A stretch of 64,000 nt of DNA, taken from Thermodesulfobacteriota bacterium (GTDB taxonomy: Bacteria; Desulfobacterota; Desulfobacteria; Desulfobacterales; JAUWMJ01). How positions within the stretch are numbered: the stretch's first letter is position 1; every line of letters starts with the position of its first letter. The notes beneath the pieces are model-generated. The model searched no databases, was not told where the DNA came from, and saw nothing but the letters and a program-made list of their open reading frames with translations. The position numbers and the translations under genes are program-made. The stretch covers positions 1-64,000 of the forward strand of contig JAXHVO010000014.1 of assembly GCA_034189135.1 (NCBI GenBank). Reading direction: 5' to 3'. This document shows positions 45,561 through 54,601 of this stretch, piece by piece.

Positions 45561-45594
45561 CAATAAAATCAGGTAAGCGTCTTTGACTCACTCA

Positions 45595-46659
45595 TTATTT
45601 AGCCGCCTTTACCCTGTCTAAAATTTTCCCTTCAATGGATTCAATCTTGGTGCTTGGGACTGGAGGATACCACTTCATATTATCGATATCAGCCTGTGAA
45701 AAACAGCGTTTCAAGTTGGCTTTCATGGTGGGTTCAACCAGTTCAAGTGCACCATCTGAAGCGGTTGAATATTTTTCCATGTTAGTAAAAATTGCCGCAT
45801 TGTCCGGTCGCAGCATAAAGTTGATCCACTGGTAAGCCCCTGATATATTTTTTGCTTTGGCAGGAATCGCAAATGTATCCACCCAGGCCAATGCACCGGT
45901 ATCCGGTACTATGTAGTCGATATCCGGATTTTCGCCATGGAGCTTCCATCCACCACTATCCCATCCCATCGCCACATGTACCTCACCGGATCTCACGGAT
46001 TGCAGGAGTGAGTCTCCATTGGTCCAGTAATTCTTAACCAAGCCTTTGCCTTTAATCATCTTCTGACCCATGGACTCCATTAACGCTTTGTATTCTTTAA
46101 TGTTATTATACTTTTCAAAGGGATTGACGCCGGAAGCAAATGCAGCAGCCAGCAAGGTCGGCCGCTTCAAACGGTAACTGATCCGTCCGGCATATTTAGG
46201 ATCAAACAAAGCGTTAAAGCTTTTTACATCCGGTGCATATTTTTTATTCACAATAAGAGCGGAACTCCCCCAGCAAAAAGGAACACCATACCCTTTCCCT
46301 TTCACCGTGGTATTCATTTTGGTCGCTTTCAGCATGGATGGAATGAACCAATAACTCTTTATCCGTGAATAATCAATCGGTTGATAAATCCGATTCTTCT
46401 TTTGAACCGCAGTGATACGATCCTGGCTGGGCTGGGCCACATCAAATCCGGCACCTCTGGTTGCAATTAATTTCGCAATCATTTCTTCATTATTTGAATA
46501 GGTCGCTTTCACTTCGATTCCGGTTTCTTTTTTAAACTTATCGATCAGAATCTTCGGCGAATAGCCCTTCCAGGTTAATAAATTTAATGTTTCTGCCGAT
46601 ACAGATCCTGCACAAATCAGAAACATCACCCCCACCCACATGATAAATAATTTTTTCAT
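45595..46659 (-). CDS. Extracellular solute-binding protein, PotD/PotF type
   Basis: A 354-residue periplasmic binding protein with a signal peptide of about 22 residues (cleavage after VSA). LNLLTWKGYSPKILIDKFKKETGIEV and the late PAKAKNISGAYQWINFMLRP are typical of the spermidine/putrescine-binding family. The ligand could be a polyamine or an unrelated cation; the classical acidic/aromatic ligand residues cannot be aligned with confidence. First gene of the minus-strand operon. GGGAGG precedes the ATG. Confidence 0.88.
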   Translation of the reverse strand: MKKLFIMWVGVMFLICAGSVSAETLNLLTWKGYSPKILIDKFKKETGIEVKATYSNNEEMIAKLIATRGAGFDVAQPSQDRITAVQKKNRIYQPIDYSRIKSYWFIPSMLKATKMNTTVKGKGYGVPFCWGSSALIVNKKYAPDVKSFNALFDPKYAGRISYRLKRPTLLAAAFASGVNPFEKYNNIKEYKALMESMGQKMIKGKGLVKNYWTNGDSLLQSVRSGEVHVAMGWDSGGWKLHGENPDIDYIVPDTGALAWVDTFAIPAKAKNISGAYQWINFMLRPDNAAIFTNMEKYSTASDGALELVEPTMKANLKRCFSQADIDNMKWYPPVPSTKIESIEGKILDRVKAAK

Positions 46660-46695
46660 TTGAATCCTCCCATATAGAAAGTTACCGATTAGATT

Positions 46696-46725
46696 AGTAT
46701 ACCTAAAATCCCGCTGCTTTCACAA
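46696..46725 (-). promoter_or_regulatory. Sigma-70-type promoter of the Pot-type operon
   Basis: On the minus strand, TTGTGA (46725-46720) and TATACT (46701-46696) are 18 bases apart, with the expected start near 46689, 30 nt before the binding-protein gene. The -10 is strong, the -35 moderate. This lies in the 355-bp divergent gap 46660-47014; a GATGCC/GGCATC short inverted repeat also occurs there near 46729-46750, and the remainder is AT-rich without recognisable genes. Confidence 0.5.
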
Positions 46726-47014
46726 GCCGATGCCCTTGTAAAACGGCATCTTTGTGGTAAATGAAACAAAGTGAAAAATCTGATATTATTTTATAATGAT
46801 ATGAATTTTTAATGTCAATTTAAATCTTTTCCCATTCAAGAGCTTTCAGGCTATTTTATTTTGTAGTTATATTTTGTTGCTTTTTTTATTATTTTGTATC
46901 AAATTTTTTCTGTTGATTCTTTTCAAAGCAAATATGCTATCTTTTCTGTTTGCGGATGATAAACCTAAAAACCTTTCTTTTGTGGGTGAAAATCAGAGGA
47001 GGGTAAAGCGTTAA

Positions 47015-47824
47015 ATGATTTTAAATATTGCTCACCGAGGAGCTCGCAGTATTGCTCCGGAAAACACGCTGACTGCAGCACAGAAAGCATATGATCAGGG
47101 TGCCCACATGTGGGAAACCGATATCGGCGTGACCAAAGATGAACAACTGATTTTATTTCATAACGATTCCCTATCTCTGACAACCGATGCCGCAAGTCGA
47201 TTTCCTAATCGCCATCCCTGGACATTTACTTCATTTACTTTAGACGAGATTAGAAGCCTTGATGCCGGTTCCTGGTTTGTCCAAACAGATCCGCACCGGC
47301 AAATTCTGGCTGGAAATATTTCCCAAACCGATTTAGACAGTTATTGCGGGGTAAAAGTCCCCACCTTAACAGAAGCGATCGAACTGACTCAGAAATTAAA
47401 CTGGAAAATCAATTTGGAGTTAAAAGTGCTTCCAGCTGAAATGAAGCATTTTCCCGTTTTGGATCGTGTGCTTGGTGAATTAGATCGGATGAAATTTTCC
47501 GTCGATCAGTTCGTTATATCTTCTTTTAATCACGACTGGTTGCGGGAAATCCGGAAGAAACGGCCCGAATATAAAGTCGAAGCATTGATCGGTTATCCAG
47601 AAGTCAAACCGATAAACTGGGGGAACTTTGAATTTGCTACTTATAATGTTAACCGAAAGGTTACTACGCCCGAAGAAATAAAGAAGGTCTCCCAAAAAGG
47701 AATTAAAATTAATTTATATAACATTAATGACAAAAATGACATGATTCAATTTATCGAGGCCGGAGCCTCTGGAATCATAACTGACTATCCTCAAATCATG
47801 AGCAAAATGGGGTACTGCAGATAA
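47015..47824 (+). CDS. Glycerophosphodiester phosphodiesterase family protein
   Basis: A 269-residue GDPD-family phosphodiesterase without signal peptide. The catalytic region has His7 and Arg8 (AHRGARSIAPENT), the metal residues in WETDIGVTKDEQLILFHND and a glutamate-lysine pair in LNWKINLELKV. The C-terminal TDYPQIM is characteristic. It hydrolyses a glycerophosphodiester to alcohol plus glycerol phosphate, cytoplasmically. GAGGAGGG lies before the ATG. It is divergent from the Pot-type operon and co-directional with a glutamine amidotransferase 46 bp away; an imported glycerophosphodiester is one idea. Confidence 0.88.
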   Translation: MILNIAHRGARSIAPENTLTAAQKAYDQGAHMWETDIGVTKDEQLILFHNDSLSLTTDAASRFPNRHPWTFTSFTLDEIRSLDAGSWFVQTDPHRQILAGNISQTDLDSYCGVKVPTLTEAIELTQKLNWKINLELKVLPAEMKHFPVLDRVLGELDRMKFSVDQFVISSFNHDWLREIRKKRPEYKVEALIGYPEVKPINWGNFEFATYNVNRKVTTPEEIKKVSQKGIKINLYNINDKNDMIQFIEAGASGIITDYPQIMSKMGYCR

Positions 47825-47873
47825 GAATGTTCATAGCACACATTTTTCATCAATCAATTAAAAGGAGCCAATG

Positions 47874-48734
47874 ATGACCCGGCCGAATCGAGTTCATATT
47901 TGTATACTCAACTGCTATCCGAAAGCCAGTCGGGAAAACTTCGACCGTTCCGATGTGGGACATCCCCATGATCTATTTAAGGGTTTTTTTAATCGATACC
48001 TGCCGAATGCGATCATCGATATCTCTTTTATTGCCGATGTCGGGGAAGCCCTGCCCACTGGAACAGAGTTGAGCGATTACGACGGTTATGTCTGGACCGG
48101 TTCAGATTTAACTATCTATCACACAGATGACCCAAGAGTCTCAAGACAAATTGAACTTTGCCGGGAAATCTTCAAAAGCGGAATTCCCTCATTTGGGAGT
48201 TGCTGGGGAATTCAAATGGCCTGTCTGGTCGCGGGGGGTGCGGTAAAGAAAAATCCAAAAGGACGGGAATGGGCCATTGCCAAAAATATTCGCCTGACCG
48301 AAGCCGGCAAACGATCAGACATGCTAAAGGGAAAACCGGATAAGTTTGATGCCTTCATCATGCATCTTGACGAAGTCTCCCGTTTGCCGCAAGGAGTGGA
48401 GTTGTTAGCCACCAATGACCATACCACTGTTCAGGCAGTCGAAGTAACCTTTGATCAGGGAACGTTCTGGGCAACACAGTATCATCCGGAATACAATTTA
48501 TTTGAAATGTCCCGATTGATTTCCGCACGTGCCACCCCCCTGGTTACTGAAGGATTTTTTAAGCAAGAGGACGGGGTAAAGAAATATGCTTCAGATTTAA
48601 AAAAGCTGCATAATCACCCGGAATCCGAATCTCTAAGAAATAAGCTGGATATTCAAGACGACATTACCGATTCCGACATTAGAGAGTTAGAATTAAGAAA
48701 TTGGGTTGATATGCAGGTGATGGGAAACCGTTAA
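47874..48734 (+). CDS. Class I glutamine amidotransferase-like protein
   Basis: A 286-residue GATase1-domain protein, roughly GMP synthase/carbamoyl-phosphate-like in fold. The nucleophile Cys110 lies in FGSCWGIQ, and the histidine and glutamate of the triad in QYHPEYN. The C-terminal ~60 residues are an extra helical tail (DDITDSDIRELELRNW). It could hydrolyse a gamma-glutamyl amide of an amine, or serve as an ammonia donor; a partner synthetase is not adjacent. Two tandem ATGs exist (47871 and 47874); AAAGGAG fits the second. Confidence 0.83.
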   Translation: MTRPNRVHICILNCYPKASRENFDRSDVGHPHDLFKGFFNRYLPNAIIDISFIADVGEALPTGTELSDYDGYVWTGSDLTIYHTDDPRVSRQIELCREIFKSGIPSFGSCWGIQMACLVAGGAVKKNPKGREWAIAKNIRLTEAGKRSDMLKGKPDKFDAFIMHLDEVSRLPQGVELLATNDHTTVQAVEVTFDQGTFWATQYHPEYNLFEMSRLISARATPLVTEGFFKQEDGVKKYASDLKKLHNHPESESLRNKLDIQDDITDSDIRELELRNWVDMQVMGNR

Positions 48735-48838
48735 ATCTTGTTTAATAGGGAGTTGCTTAGCCAAAGCGGATTAAGTTGAAATTCCGTTTTGTTTATGGCA
48801 AGGGAATAGATCTTAATATATGGTACGTTAATATGAAT

Positions 48839-48940
48839 TGAGACCTTTGAAAACGGTAATTTGAGCCTGACACCGAGAAACAGGCTATGCGCCACCGGGC
48901 AGACGCAAACTTCGGGAATAACCGTTATGCAAAGGCCTCA
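48839..48940. repeat. Small inverted-repeat element with structured interior
   Basis: A 102-bp block in the convergent gap. The ends TGAGACCTTTG (48839-48849) and CAAAGGCCTCA (48930-48940) are inverse with one mismatch and continue as AACGGT/ACCGTT. Inside are AGCCTG/CAGGCT and TGCG/CGCA pairs, so the transcript would be highly folded. A related end (TGAGACCTTTACAAAATGG) recurs at 51275-51293. The class is unknown; MITE-like. Confidence 0.55.
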
Positions 48941-48963
48941 TATCCTGTATATCCGATAAATTT

Positions 48964-50445
48964 TTATCTGGACATTGCCAGTTTCAGGCTGATCACCAGC
49001 CGGTTAAAGGACTTGGTTAGCACACCGATTTCATCTTTTCGGTCTTCATTTAGAACATCCAGGTCTCTCTTTCCCTGGCTGATCAAATTGGCCACCGTGG
49101 TCAGTTCATTAATGGGTTTGGTAATATTATTACCGATGAACAATCCCACGAGAATCGACAACAGGAGAACCACGACAAATACAACAATAATGAAGTTTCG
49201 AATGGCCACAGCGGGTTTAACCACTTCGCCCTTGGATGCCACTATGCCCATACTGGCACCAATGGTCTGCAACGGAGCATATGCCGTGTATTTGATTCCA
49301 TCTCCGGCATCATAAGTATCAATACCGGATCGACCCTTGATCATTTTACTGATAATACTATTAAACTCGGGATTATCGGTTTTTAATAGATTCTGTGTCT
49401 TATAGGTGGTATCCCATCTGGCATCGCCGGATTTCATACCCGGTCTCACCAGCACACTTCCCTTTCGACTCACCAGAAAGGCGTAACTGTCATACCCGAT
49501 ATCCAGGGTAAGAATATCTTTCTGGAGTGTGTCCAGAAGCACGTCGAACCCCACCACGCCGGCCAAAACATTCTTAGCCTTAAACACGGGTGCAGCGCAT
49601 GTCACCACCAGTTTCTTGGTGTTGGCATCCACATAAGGCTCGGTCCAGATAATCCCCTTTTTTTTCTTTGCGCTAAGATACCAGGGACGTTGGGTTACAT
49701 CGAACGCTTTGAGTTTTTCAATCACACCGACCACTGCCTCGTTATCGAAGACCGTCATTTTTGTTTCAGTCCCGAAATACCCGAGACTCAGGTATGGATT
49801 GTTAGAAACCACACTCTTCAGTACCAGACCGACCTGCTGAATAAAAAGTCTTTCATTATTCAACTTGGCATTCAAAGAGGGATTCCCGTATCCGGTGCCG
49901 TCCCAGGGCATCAGGGTTTTTATCCCAATATCCGTTTTAATGTCTTCTCTTTTATAGGTGACACTTGCATAATCGGCCAAACCCAAAACTTCTTCTTTAA
50001 TCCTCTCGAAAGTAAGGGCATATTCTTTTGATTTAAGCAGTGTATTTTTTTTAAGGTGCTCTTCTGCCTGTTTTGAAAGTGCGCTCCGACTCTGGGAGCT
50101 GGCAATAAAACCCGCTATAGCAAGAGAAATGACCACTAAGGCCACAATGATCATAGTGATTTTGGATCTAATAGACAGGCCTTCGATGCCCAGTTTTTCT
50201 TTGGCAGATTTCTTTCTCGTTTTTCCCTTCACAGGTTTCGAGACCTGATAACTTTTCCCTGAGGCCTTTGATTGGGATTCAGCCTTTGAGGACATGCCGG
50301 AAGGCGAAGAAACCTGCCCTTCAGCGGGTTTGTATGCCGTAATAATTTGCCCGCAAGACGTGCACTTAAACTTCGCTGATTCGCCCTTGATCTTTTCAGG
50401 GTCTATTCGATATTGTTTGCCGCATCCCTCACATGTGGTGATCAT
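48964..50445 (-). CDS. Zinc-ribbon, dCache and HAMP receptor without output domain
   Basis: A 493-residue membrane receptor. Residues 1-35 are a zinc ribbon (Cys5, Cys8, Cys28, Cys31) followed by a low-complexity basic linker. TM1 is ~96-117; the periplasmic double-Cache domain spans ~118-415 and has the characteristic RPWYLSA and IIWTEPYVDA signature; TM2 is ~417-438 and a HAMP domain follows (~438-490). The protein then ends at MSR: no methyl-accepting, kinase, GGDEF or phosphatase domain. The linker-HAMP tail may act on a separate partner. The start has GGAATTG upstream. It probably senses a small extracellular carboxylate or amino acid. Confidence 0.85.
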   Translation of the reverse strand: MITTCEGCGKQYRIDPEKIKGESAKFKCTSCGQIITAYKPAEGQVSSPSGMSSKAESQSKASGKSYQVSKPVKGKTRKKSAKEKLGIEGLSIRSKITMIIVALVVISLAIAGFIASSQSRSALSKQAEEHLKKNTLLKSKEYALTFERIKEEVLGLADYASVTYKREDIKTDIGIKTLMPWDGTGYGNPSLNAKLNNERLFIQQVGLVLKSVVSNNPYLSLGYFGTETKMTVFDNEAVVGVIEKLKAFDVTQRPWYLSAKKKKGIIWTEPYVDANTKKLVVTCAAPVFKAKNVLAGVVGFDVLLDTLQKDILTLDIGYDSYAFLVSRKGSVLVRPGMKSGDARWDTTYKTQNLLKTDNPEFNSIISKMIKGRSGIDTYDAGDGIKYTAYAPLQTIGASMGIVASKGEVVKPAVAIRNFIIVVFVVVLLLSILVGLFIGNNITKPINELTTVANLISQGKRDLDVLNEDRKDEIGVLTKSFNRLVISLKLAMSR

Positions 50446-50688
50446 GACTCAATTCCTTTCTTTTTTAGTTTTAACCATATACAATATTTTATATATTAAA
50501 AATCGTTTGCAGTAATATTTACCTTAACCGGTGCAGTCAATTTAGTAACCGTCACCCATGGGCATAAAAAAATTAAACAGGATTACCCGGCGCTTCACCA
50601 GGCAGCCATAGACGTGCGGCTTATCCGTCAAATTAATTGCATCAATGAGAACTTTCTTGAATATTTTCATGTGCATCACAATGTTCAA

Positions 50689-51156
50689 TTAACCTTTAGC
50701 GACGGACTTGGCCAGCATGGCCTTGCGAAACACCTTTTTTTTATCATCGACTGGAATTTTTGCGGAAAGGATATCAATCAACTCCGCTGCCCGATTGACA
50801 GGCACACTTGTAGGTGATACGGCCATTCGTCTCATAACGTCCTTGATTACCGTATTGGCGATTGGTCCCATGATTTCAGCAAGTTTGGATTGCAACAGGT
50901 TGATAAAATCACTGTCCAGCATGGGAACCGCTTTTTCAACCTTTACAATCAAATTTTGCTGATAGAGCTTGTGGAGTATGGCCCTTAAATCATGCATATT
51001 CATTTTAAGAAAACGGGAAACAGCATCGATATCTCTTGACCCATCCAATGCATAAAGGACATCCAGCATGCGTGCGTTCAGTGATATCTTTCCCATATCA
51101 AGATTGACGTTGACCTTGAAAATCATATGAGAAATATTACCGGCGAAAAGTTCCAT
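50689..51156 (-). CDS. Small winged-helix-like protein of unknown function
   Basis: A 155-residue protein. Residues ~25-75 (LDVLYALDGSRDIDAVSRFLKMNMHDLRAILHKLYQQNLIV) form a helix-turn-helix with a winged-type end, like the regulatory DUF4388/winged modules of deltaproteobacterial signalling proteins. Residues ~90-150 (IMGPIANTVIKDVMRRM and ELIDILSAKIPVDDKK) resemble the helical output/auxiliary segment often attached to kinases in this phylum; I cannot confirm a name. No signal peptide or membrane segment. Gene order puts it 243 bp upstream of the output-less receptor on the same strand; it may be its partner. Confidence 0.65.
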   Translation of the reverse strand: MELFAGNISHMIFKVNVNLDMGKISLNARMLDVLYALDGSRDIDAVSRFLKMNMHDLRAILHKLYQQNLIVKVEKAVPMLDSDFINLLQSKLAEIMGPIANTVIKDVMRRMAVSPTSVPVNRAAELIDILSAKIPVDDKKKVFRKAMLAKSVAKG

Positions 51157-51508
51157 ATAAAAATCACTTCCTTTTCTATGAAAATACTGGGTTTATGACT
51201 TATCAAAGAATTTTTTTTATGCTAAATATGGTACGCGTGTAGTGAAACCATAATATGGTGCCTTTTCATTACCTTGAGACCTTTACAAAATGGAATATCC
51301 ATTCTCATCCGGGTTCCCACATAATCAATAACTATATCAGATGTTGAACAGATTGTCAATAGGCCACTGAGCTAAATGGTAAAAAATTCAGGAAATTAGA
51401 GAGCGGGACACCGATCTTTCACCAGCTTCGCCACGGTGTTAAATACTCCAGAAATGGACAAACAGGGAAGTGAAATACTTAATAAAGCTCTAACCAAGTA
51501 TTGGCCCC
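51157..51508. other. Intergenic region with a repeat-end fragment
   Basis: 352 bp between the small winged-helix gene start and lutC stop. It contains a lone TGAGACCTTTACAAAATGG at 51275-51293, matching the end of the element at 48839, and both share an upstream ATATGGTACG (51230s, 48820s). Otherwise no gene or clear promoter was recognised. Confidence 0.45.
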
Positions 51509-52264
51509 TCATGTAAGAACAAACAAATAAAGTTCCCTTGGGCCATGGGCGCCATCCACCAAGGTCGCCTCAATATCCGCCGTTTTGCTGGGGCCGGTGA
51601 TAAAAGTCATACAGTCTGTAATACCTTCGGCCCGTTCATCGGGGTCCCACTTTAGCAGCGTGTACAACTCTTTCAAGTCAGCAAGAATCTGATCCAGCCT
51701 GATAACTGCGATGTGAATAGATGGGAGAAGTGAAACGCATCGGGGTTGTCCGATGCGGCTTTTCATGGTCAGGGTGGCGGTTTGGGCAATACAGTAGTCT
51801 GCGGAGGTAACACCAATGAATGAACCGGCCGCCCGCCTGCCAAATTCTTTTTTCCATTTTTCTCCTGATTTTATATCCGGATAATAAACAGGGATATCAT
51901 GCGCCTGTAGTTGTGCAGATAGCTCCAGACTCCTGACCAACGGATGATCCCACGCCACCACCATCTTTTTATCTCCCCATTCAGGTTTTTTTTCGACAGC
52001 AATTCGTGAGATGGCTGCGGCAGTTGAGGCTGCGTCTTTTTCTTCAATAACCACCATGTTTAGCAACCTGCCGGTTTCAGCAACTTGTTTGAGCAGAGCA
52101 AAGGCCATTTTTTTACTGCGTCCCTTAATTTGTTCAAGAAGCCTTAAATCGTCTTCATCCGGAACACCTGGGATGATATCTTTCAGTACCAGCTTGCGGG
52201 AATCTGTCCGGTTCAGTGCTTTTCTTATATGACCGATAAATTCGGCCTGTTCGATCTCAGTCAT
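51509..52264 (-). CDS. lutC: LUD-domain protein, LutC type
   Basis: A 251-residue LutC/LldG-like LUD-domain protein, a subunit of the iron-sulfur L-lactate dehydrogenase complex LutABC. The segments VTSADYCIAQTATLTM and FITGPSKTADIE...GAHGPRELYLF are the LUD hallmarks. The start is taken at 52264, where the ATG overlaps the lutB stop by 8 bp; the frame is open further upstream to 52318 but inside lutB. It is the last gene of the Liv-Lut operon. Confidence 0.9.
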   Translation of the reverse strand: MTEIEQAEFIGHIRKALNRTDSRKLVLKDIIPGVPDEDDLRLLEQIKGRSKKMAFALLKQVAETGRLLNMVVIEEKDAASTAAAISRIAVEKKPEWGDKKMVVAWDHPLVRSLELSAQLQAHDIPVYYPDIKSGEKWKKEFGRRAAGSFIGVTSADYCIAQTATLTMKSRIGQPRCVSLLPSIHIAVIRLDQILADLKELYTLLKWDPDERAEGITDCMTFITGPSKTADIEATLVDGAHGPRELYLFVLT

Positions 52265-53693
52265 TCTGTTTTTCCGCAGTATTTTTTTTAAACCTGTGGA
52301 TGAAACTCGGATATGCAAATTGCTTCAAATCACGGCTTTGGGTCCAGCCCTTTCCAGCAAAGGGAAGCGAGCGAATCATTTTGTTTTTTTCTGGAAGCAA
52401 TTTTTGCCCCATATACGCGGTTTTAAGAAAAAGATCGTAAAGAGGCCGGCTTCGTATCAGCCATGACCACACAGAAAAAGAGGCCTGTTCAACCCTGCTT
52501 TTTACCTTTACGTTCCAGGTTTTATCCCCTTCGGCAAGTTTGGCGCGGAGCAGAAGAAGCATCCGGGGGATATCGATGTTGACCGGGCAGGCCTCCATGC
52601 AAGCGCCACACAGGGATTCGCCAAGGCAAAGGTCACAGGCCTGGTTGATCCCCACCAGCAGGGGGTTCACTACAGCTCCGACAGGTCCTGAATAAGCATA
52701 ACCGTATGAGTGTCCGCCTATTTTACCGTAAACAGGACAAACATTCAGACAGGCGCCGCAGCGGATGCAGCAGAGTATTTCTCTGAAATCCGTATCCGCA
52801 AGAATTCGGCTTCTGCCGTTATCGATAATGATAAGGTGGAACTCCTCGGGACCGTCTGTCTGTCCCTCTCTCCCGGGGCCTCCGATATAGCTGACATAGC
52901 CAGCCATGTTCTGAGCAGCAGCACCCATGGCCAGAAGTCTGAAAAGAATTTCGTGGTCTTTGAGATCAGCTACGACTCTTTCCATACCCATGAAAGCAAC
53001 GTGCACTTTCGGCAGAGTGGTGGCCATCCTGATATTTCCTTCGTTGGAAACGGTGGTGATATGCCCGCTTTCTGCGCATGCGAGGTTACATCCAGAGATT
53101 CCCATATCCGCTTGGAGGAACTTTTCCCGCAGGGCTTTTCTGGCAACCCGGGTTAAAGCGGGAGGGTCATCAGTATATGAAATCCCCAGCTTTTCCTGAA
53201 AAAGACGGCCAACCTGTTCCTTTGTTTTATGGATAGCCGGTGCGATGATATGTGACGGTTTTTCCCCTGCAAGCTGGACGATGTACTCACCAAGATCTGT
53301 TTCCACGGTTTCAATACCGGCATCATCCAGTGCATCGTTGAGCCCGATCTCTTCGGTAAGCATCGACTTGCCCTTAACCGCCAGCTTTACATGATGCTTT
53401 CGGGCAATTTGAAGGCAATGATTTACAGCGGTCTTGCCGTCAGGGGCGAAATGGATATGGCCGCCGTTTTGCCGTATTCCGTCGGCAAGTGCGACCAGCA
53501 GAACATCAAGGTTTTCAATGGACCTCATCCTGATATCATGGGCCTTTAACCTTAAATCCGGCCCCTCGGGCAGTTTGCGGTAACCTTCGGCAGTTCCCCT
53601 GCCGAAACGCTGCTGAAGGTTTGCCAGAGCTTTTTGAAGCACAGGATTGTTTATGGCTTCCTGTGCTTTGGGCTTGTAATTTGAATAATTCAA
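52257..53693 (-). CDS. lutB: LutB-type LUD / iron-sulfur protein
   Basis: A 478-residue LutB-like subunit. The N-terminal two thirds are a LUD domain (GISGCNLACAESGHI around residue 200). The C-terminal third carries two ferredoxin-type Cys motifs, CIRCGACLNVCPVYG (about 308) and CDLCLGESLCGACMEACPVN (about 350), for two [4Fe-4S] clusters, then a helical tail. Together with LutA and LutC it oxidises L-lactate to pyruvate. It is separated from lutA by 132 bp, a moderate gap. Length is near the family norm. Confidence 0.93.
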   Translation of the reverse strand: MNYSNYKPKAQEAINNPVLQKALANLQQRFGRGTAEGYRKLPEGPDLRLKAHDIRMRSIENLDVLLVALADGIRQNGGHIHFAPDGKTAVNHCLQIARKHHVKLAVKGKSMLTEEIGLNDALDDAGIETVETDLGEYIVQLAGEKPSHIIAPAIHKTKEQVGRLFQEKLGISYTDDPPALTRVARKALREKFLQADMGISGCNLACAESGHITTVSNEGNIRMATTLPKVHVAFMGMERVVADLKDHEILFRLLAMGAAAQNMAGYVSYIGGPGREGQTDGPEEFHLIIIDNGRSRILADTDFREILCCIRCGACLNVCPVYGKIGGHSYGYAYSGPVGAVVNPLLVGINQACDLCLGESLCGACMEACPVNIDIPRMLLLLRAKLAEGDKTWNVKVKSRVEQASFSVWSWLIRSRPLYDLFLKTAYMGQKLLPEKNKMIRSLPFAGKGWTQSRDLKQFAYPSFIHRFKKNTAEKQND

Positions 53694-53825
53694 GCGTCTC
53701 CTTTATGGCTTGCCCATGGAGTGAAAAGTGTCGGAAGGTGAACGGTGATATTCCTTTAACGATAAATTGATCACAGCAAAAGGCTTGCTGACGTTAAACG
53801 CCAGTCTGTAGTTGACCAATACCGG

Positions 53826-54554
53826 TTACCCGGCCAGTAACTGTGCAATATGCAAAGTTTTTACAGATGACCCCACCCTGCTAAGCCTTCCCTGGATGTT
53901 CATCAGGCAGCTTACATCGCAGCCTGTCACCGTATCTGCTCCGGAAGCAATGATGTGATTTATTTTATCATCTACCATTGCCGTGGAAATCACCGGGTAT
54001 TTGACGGAAAATGTTCCACCGAAACCACAGCATCTGTCTGAGTCTTTCATTTCAACAAGTTCGGCTTTTTTGATATTCCGTATCAGCCGCCGCGGCTGTT
54101 CACTGATACCCAACCCCCTCAGCAGGTGACAAGAATCGTGATACGTAATTTTTCCATGGTAACAGGCACCCACATCCTCAATTTTAAGGATATCCACAAT
54201 GTACTGGCTCAGCTCGAATGTTCTGAGGCCCACCTGAACAGCCCGTTCAAACCACTTTGCATCATCTTCAAAAAGATCTCGATAGCGGTTTTTAACCATA
54301 TCTACGCATGATCCGGAGGGACATACGATTGCTTCCGAGTCTTCGAAGATTTCAATGAATCGTTTTGCCGCTACCCTGGCAGCTTTACGATAGCCAGCAT
54401 TAAAGGCAGGCTGCCCGCAGCATGTCTGATCCAGCGGGCAGTTTAGGGGAATACCGAGCTTGTTGAAAATGGTAACCATGGCCTCTCCCACTTCGGGATA
54501 GAGTCCATCCACCAGGCATTGTACAAACAGGGTGACATTTTTTGCAAATTTCAT
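53826..54554 (-). CDS. lutA: LutA-type iron-sulfur oxidoreductase
   Basis: A 242-residue protein with two CCG domains, DQTCCGQPAFNAG near residue 40 and DSDRCCGFGGTFSVKYP near 180, as in heterodisulfide reductase B/LutA proteins. The CCG pairs bind an unusual iron-sulfur cluster. It works with LutB and LutC in lactate oxidation. A GTG (54557) and an ATG (54554) are adjacent; the ATG is chosen. It starts 47 bp after the livF stop, suggesting cotranscription with the Liv genes. Confidence 0.92.
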   Translation of the reverse strand: MKFAKNVTLFVQCLVDGLYPEVGEAMVTIFNKLGIPLNCPLDQTCCGQPAFNAGYRKAARVAAKRFIEIFEDSEAIVCPSGSCVDMVKNRYRDLFEDDAKWFERAVQVGLRTFELSQYIVDILKIEDVGACYHGKITYHDSCHLLRGLGISEQPRRLIRNIKKAELVEMKDSDRCCGFGGTFSVKYPVISTAMVDDKINHIIASGADTVTGCDVSCLMNIQGRLSRVGSSVKTLHIAQLLAG

Positions 54555-54601
54555 CACTCAAAAATCTGGTCGGTTGAATGAATAGTTGAGACCGGAAAGA
54601 T

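Noticed and set aside
48839-48940. c-di-GMP (GEMM) riboswitch suggested by GACGCAAAC followed by TTCGGG
   Set aside because: The required upstream AGGCAAAC and the complementary GCC after ACGCAAA are missing, and no gene follows on that strand. The block is better explained by its terminal inverted repeats.
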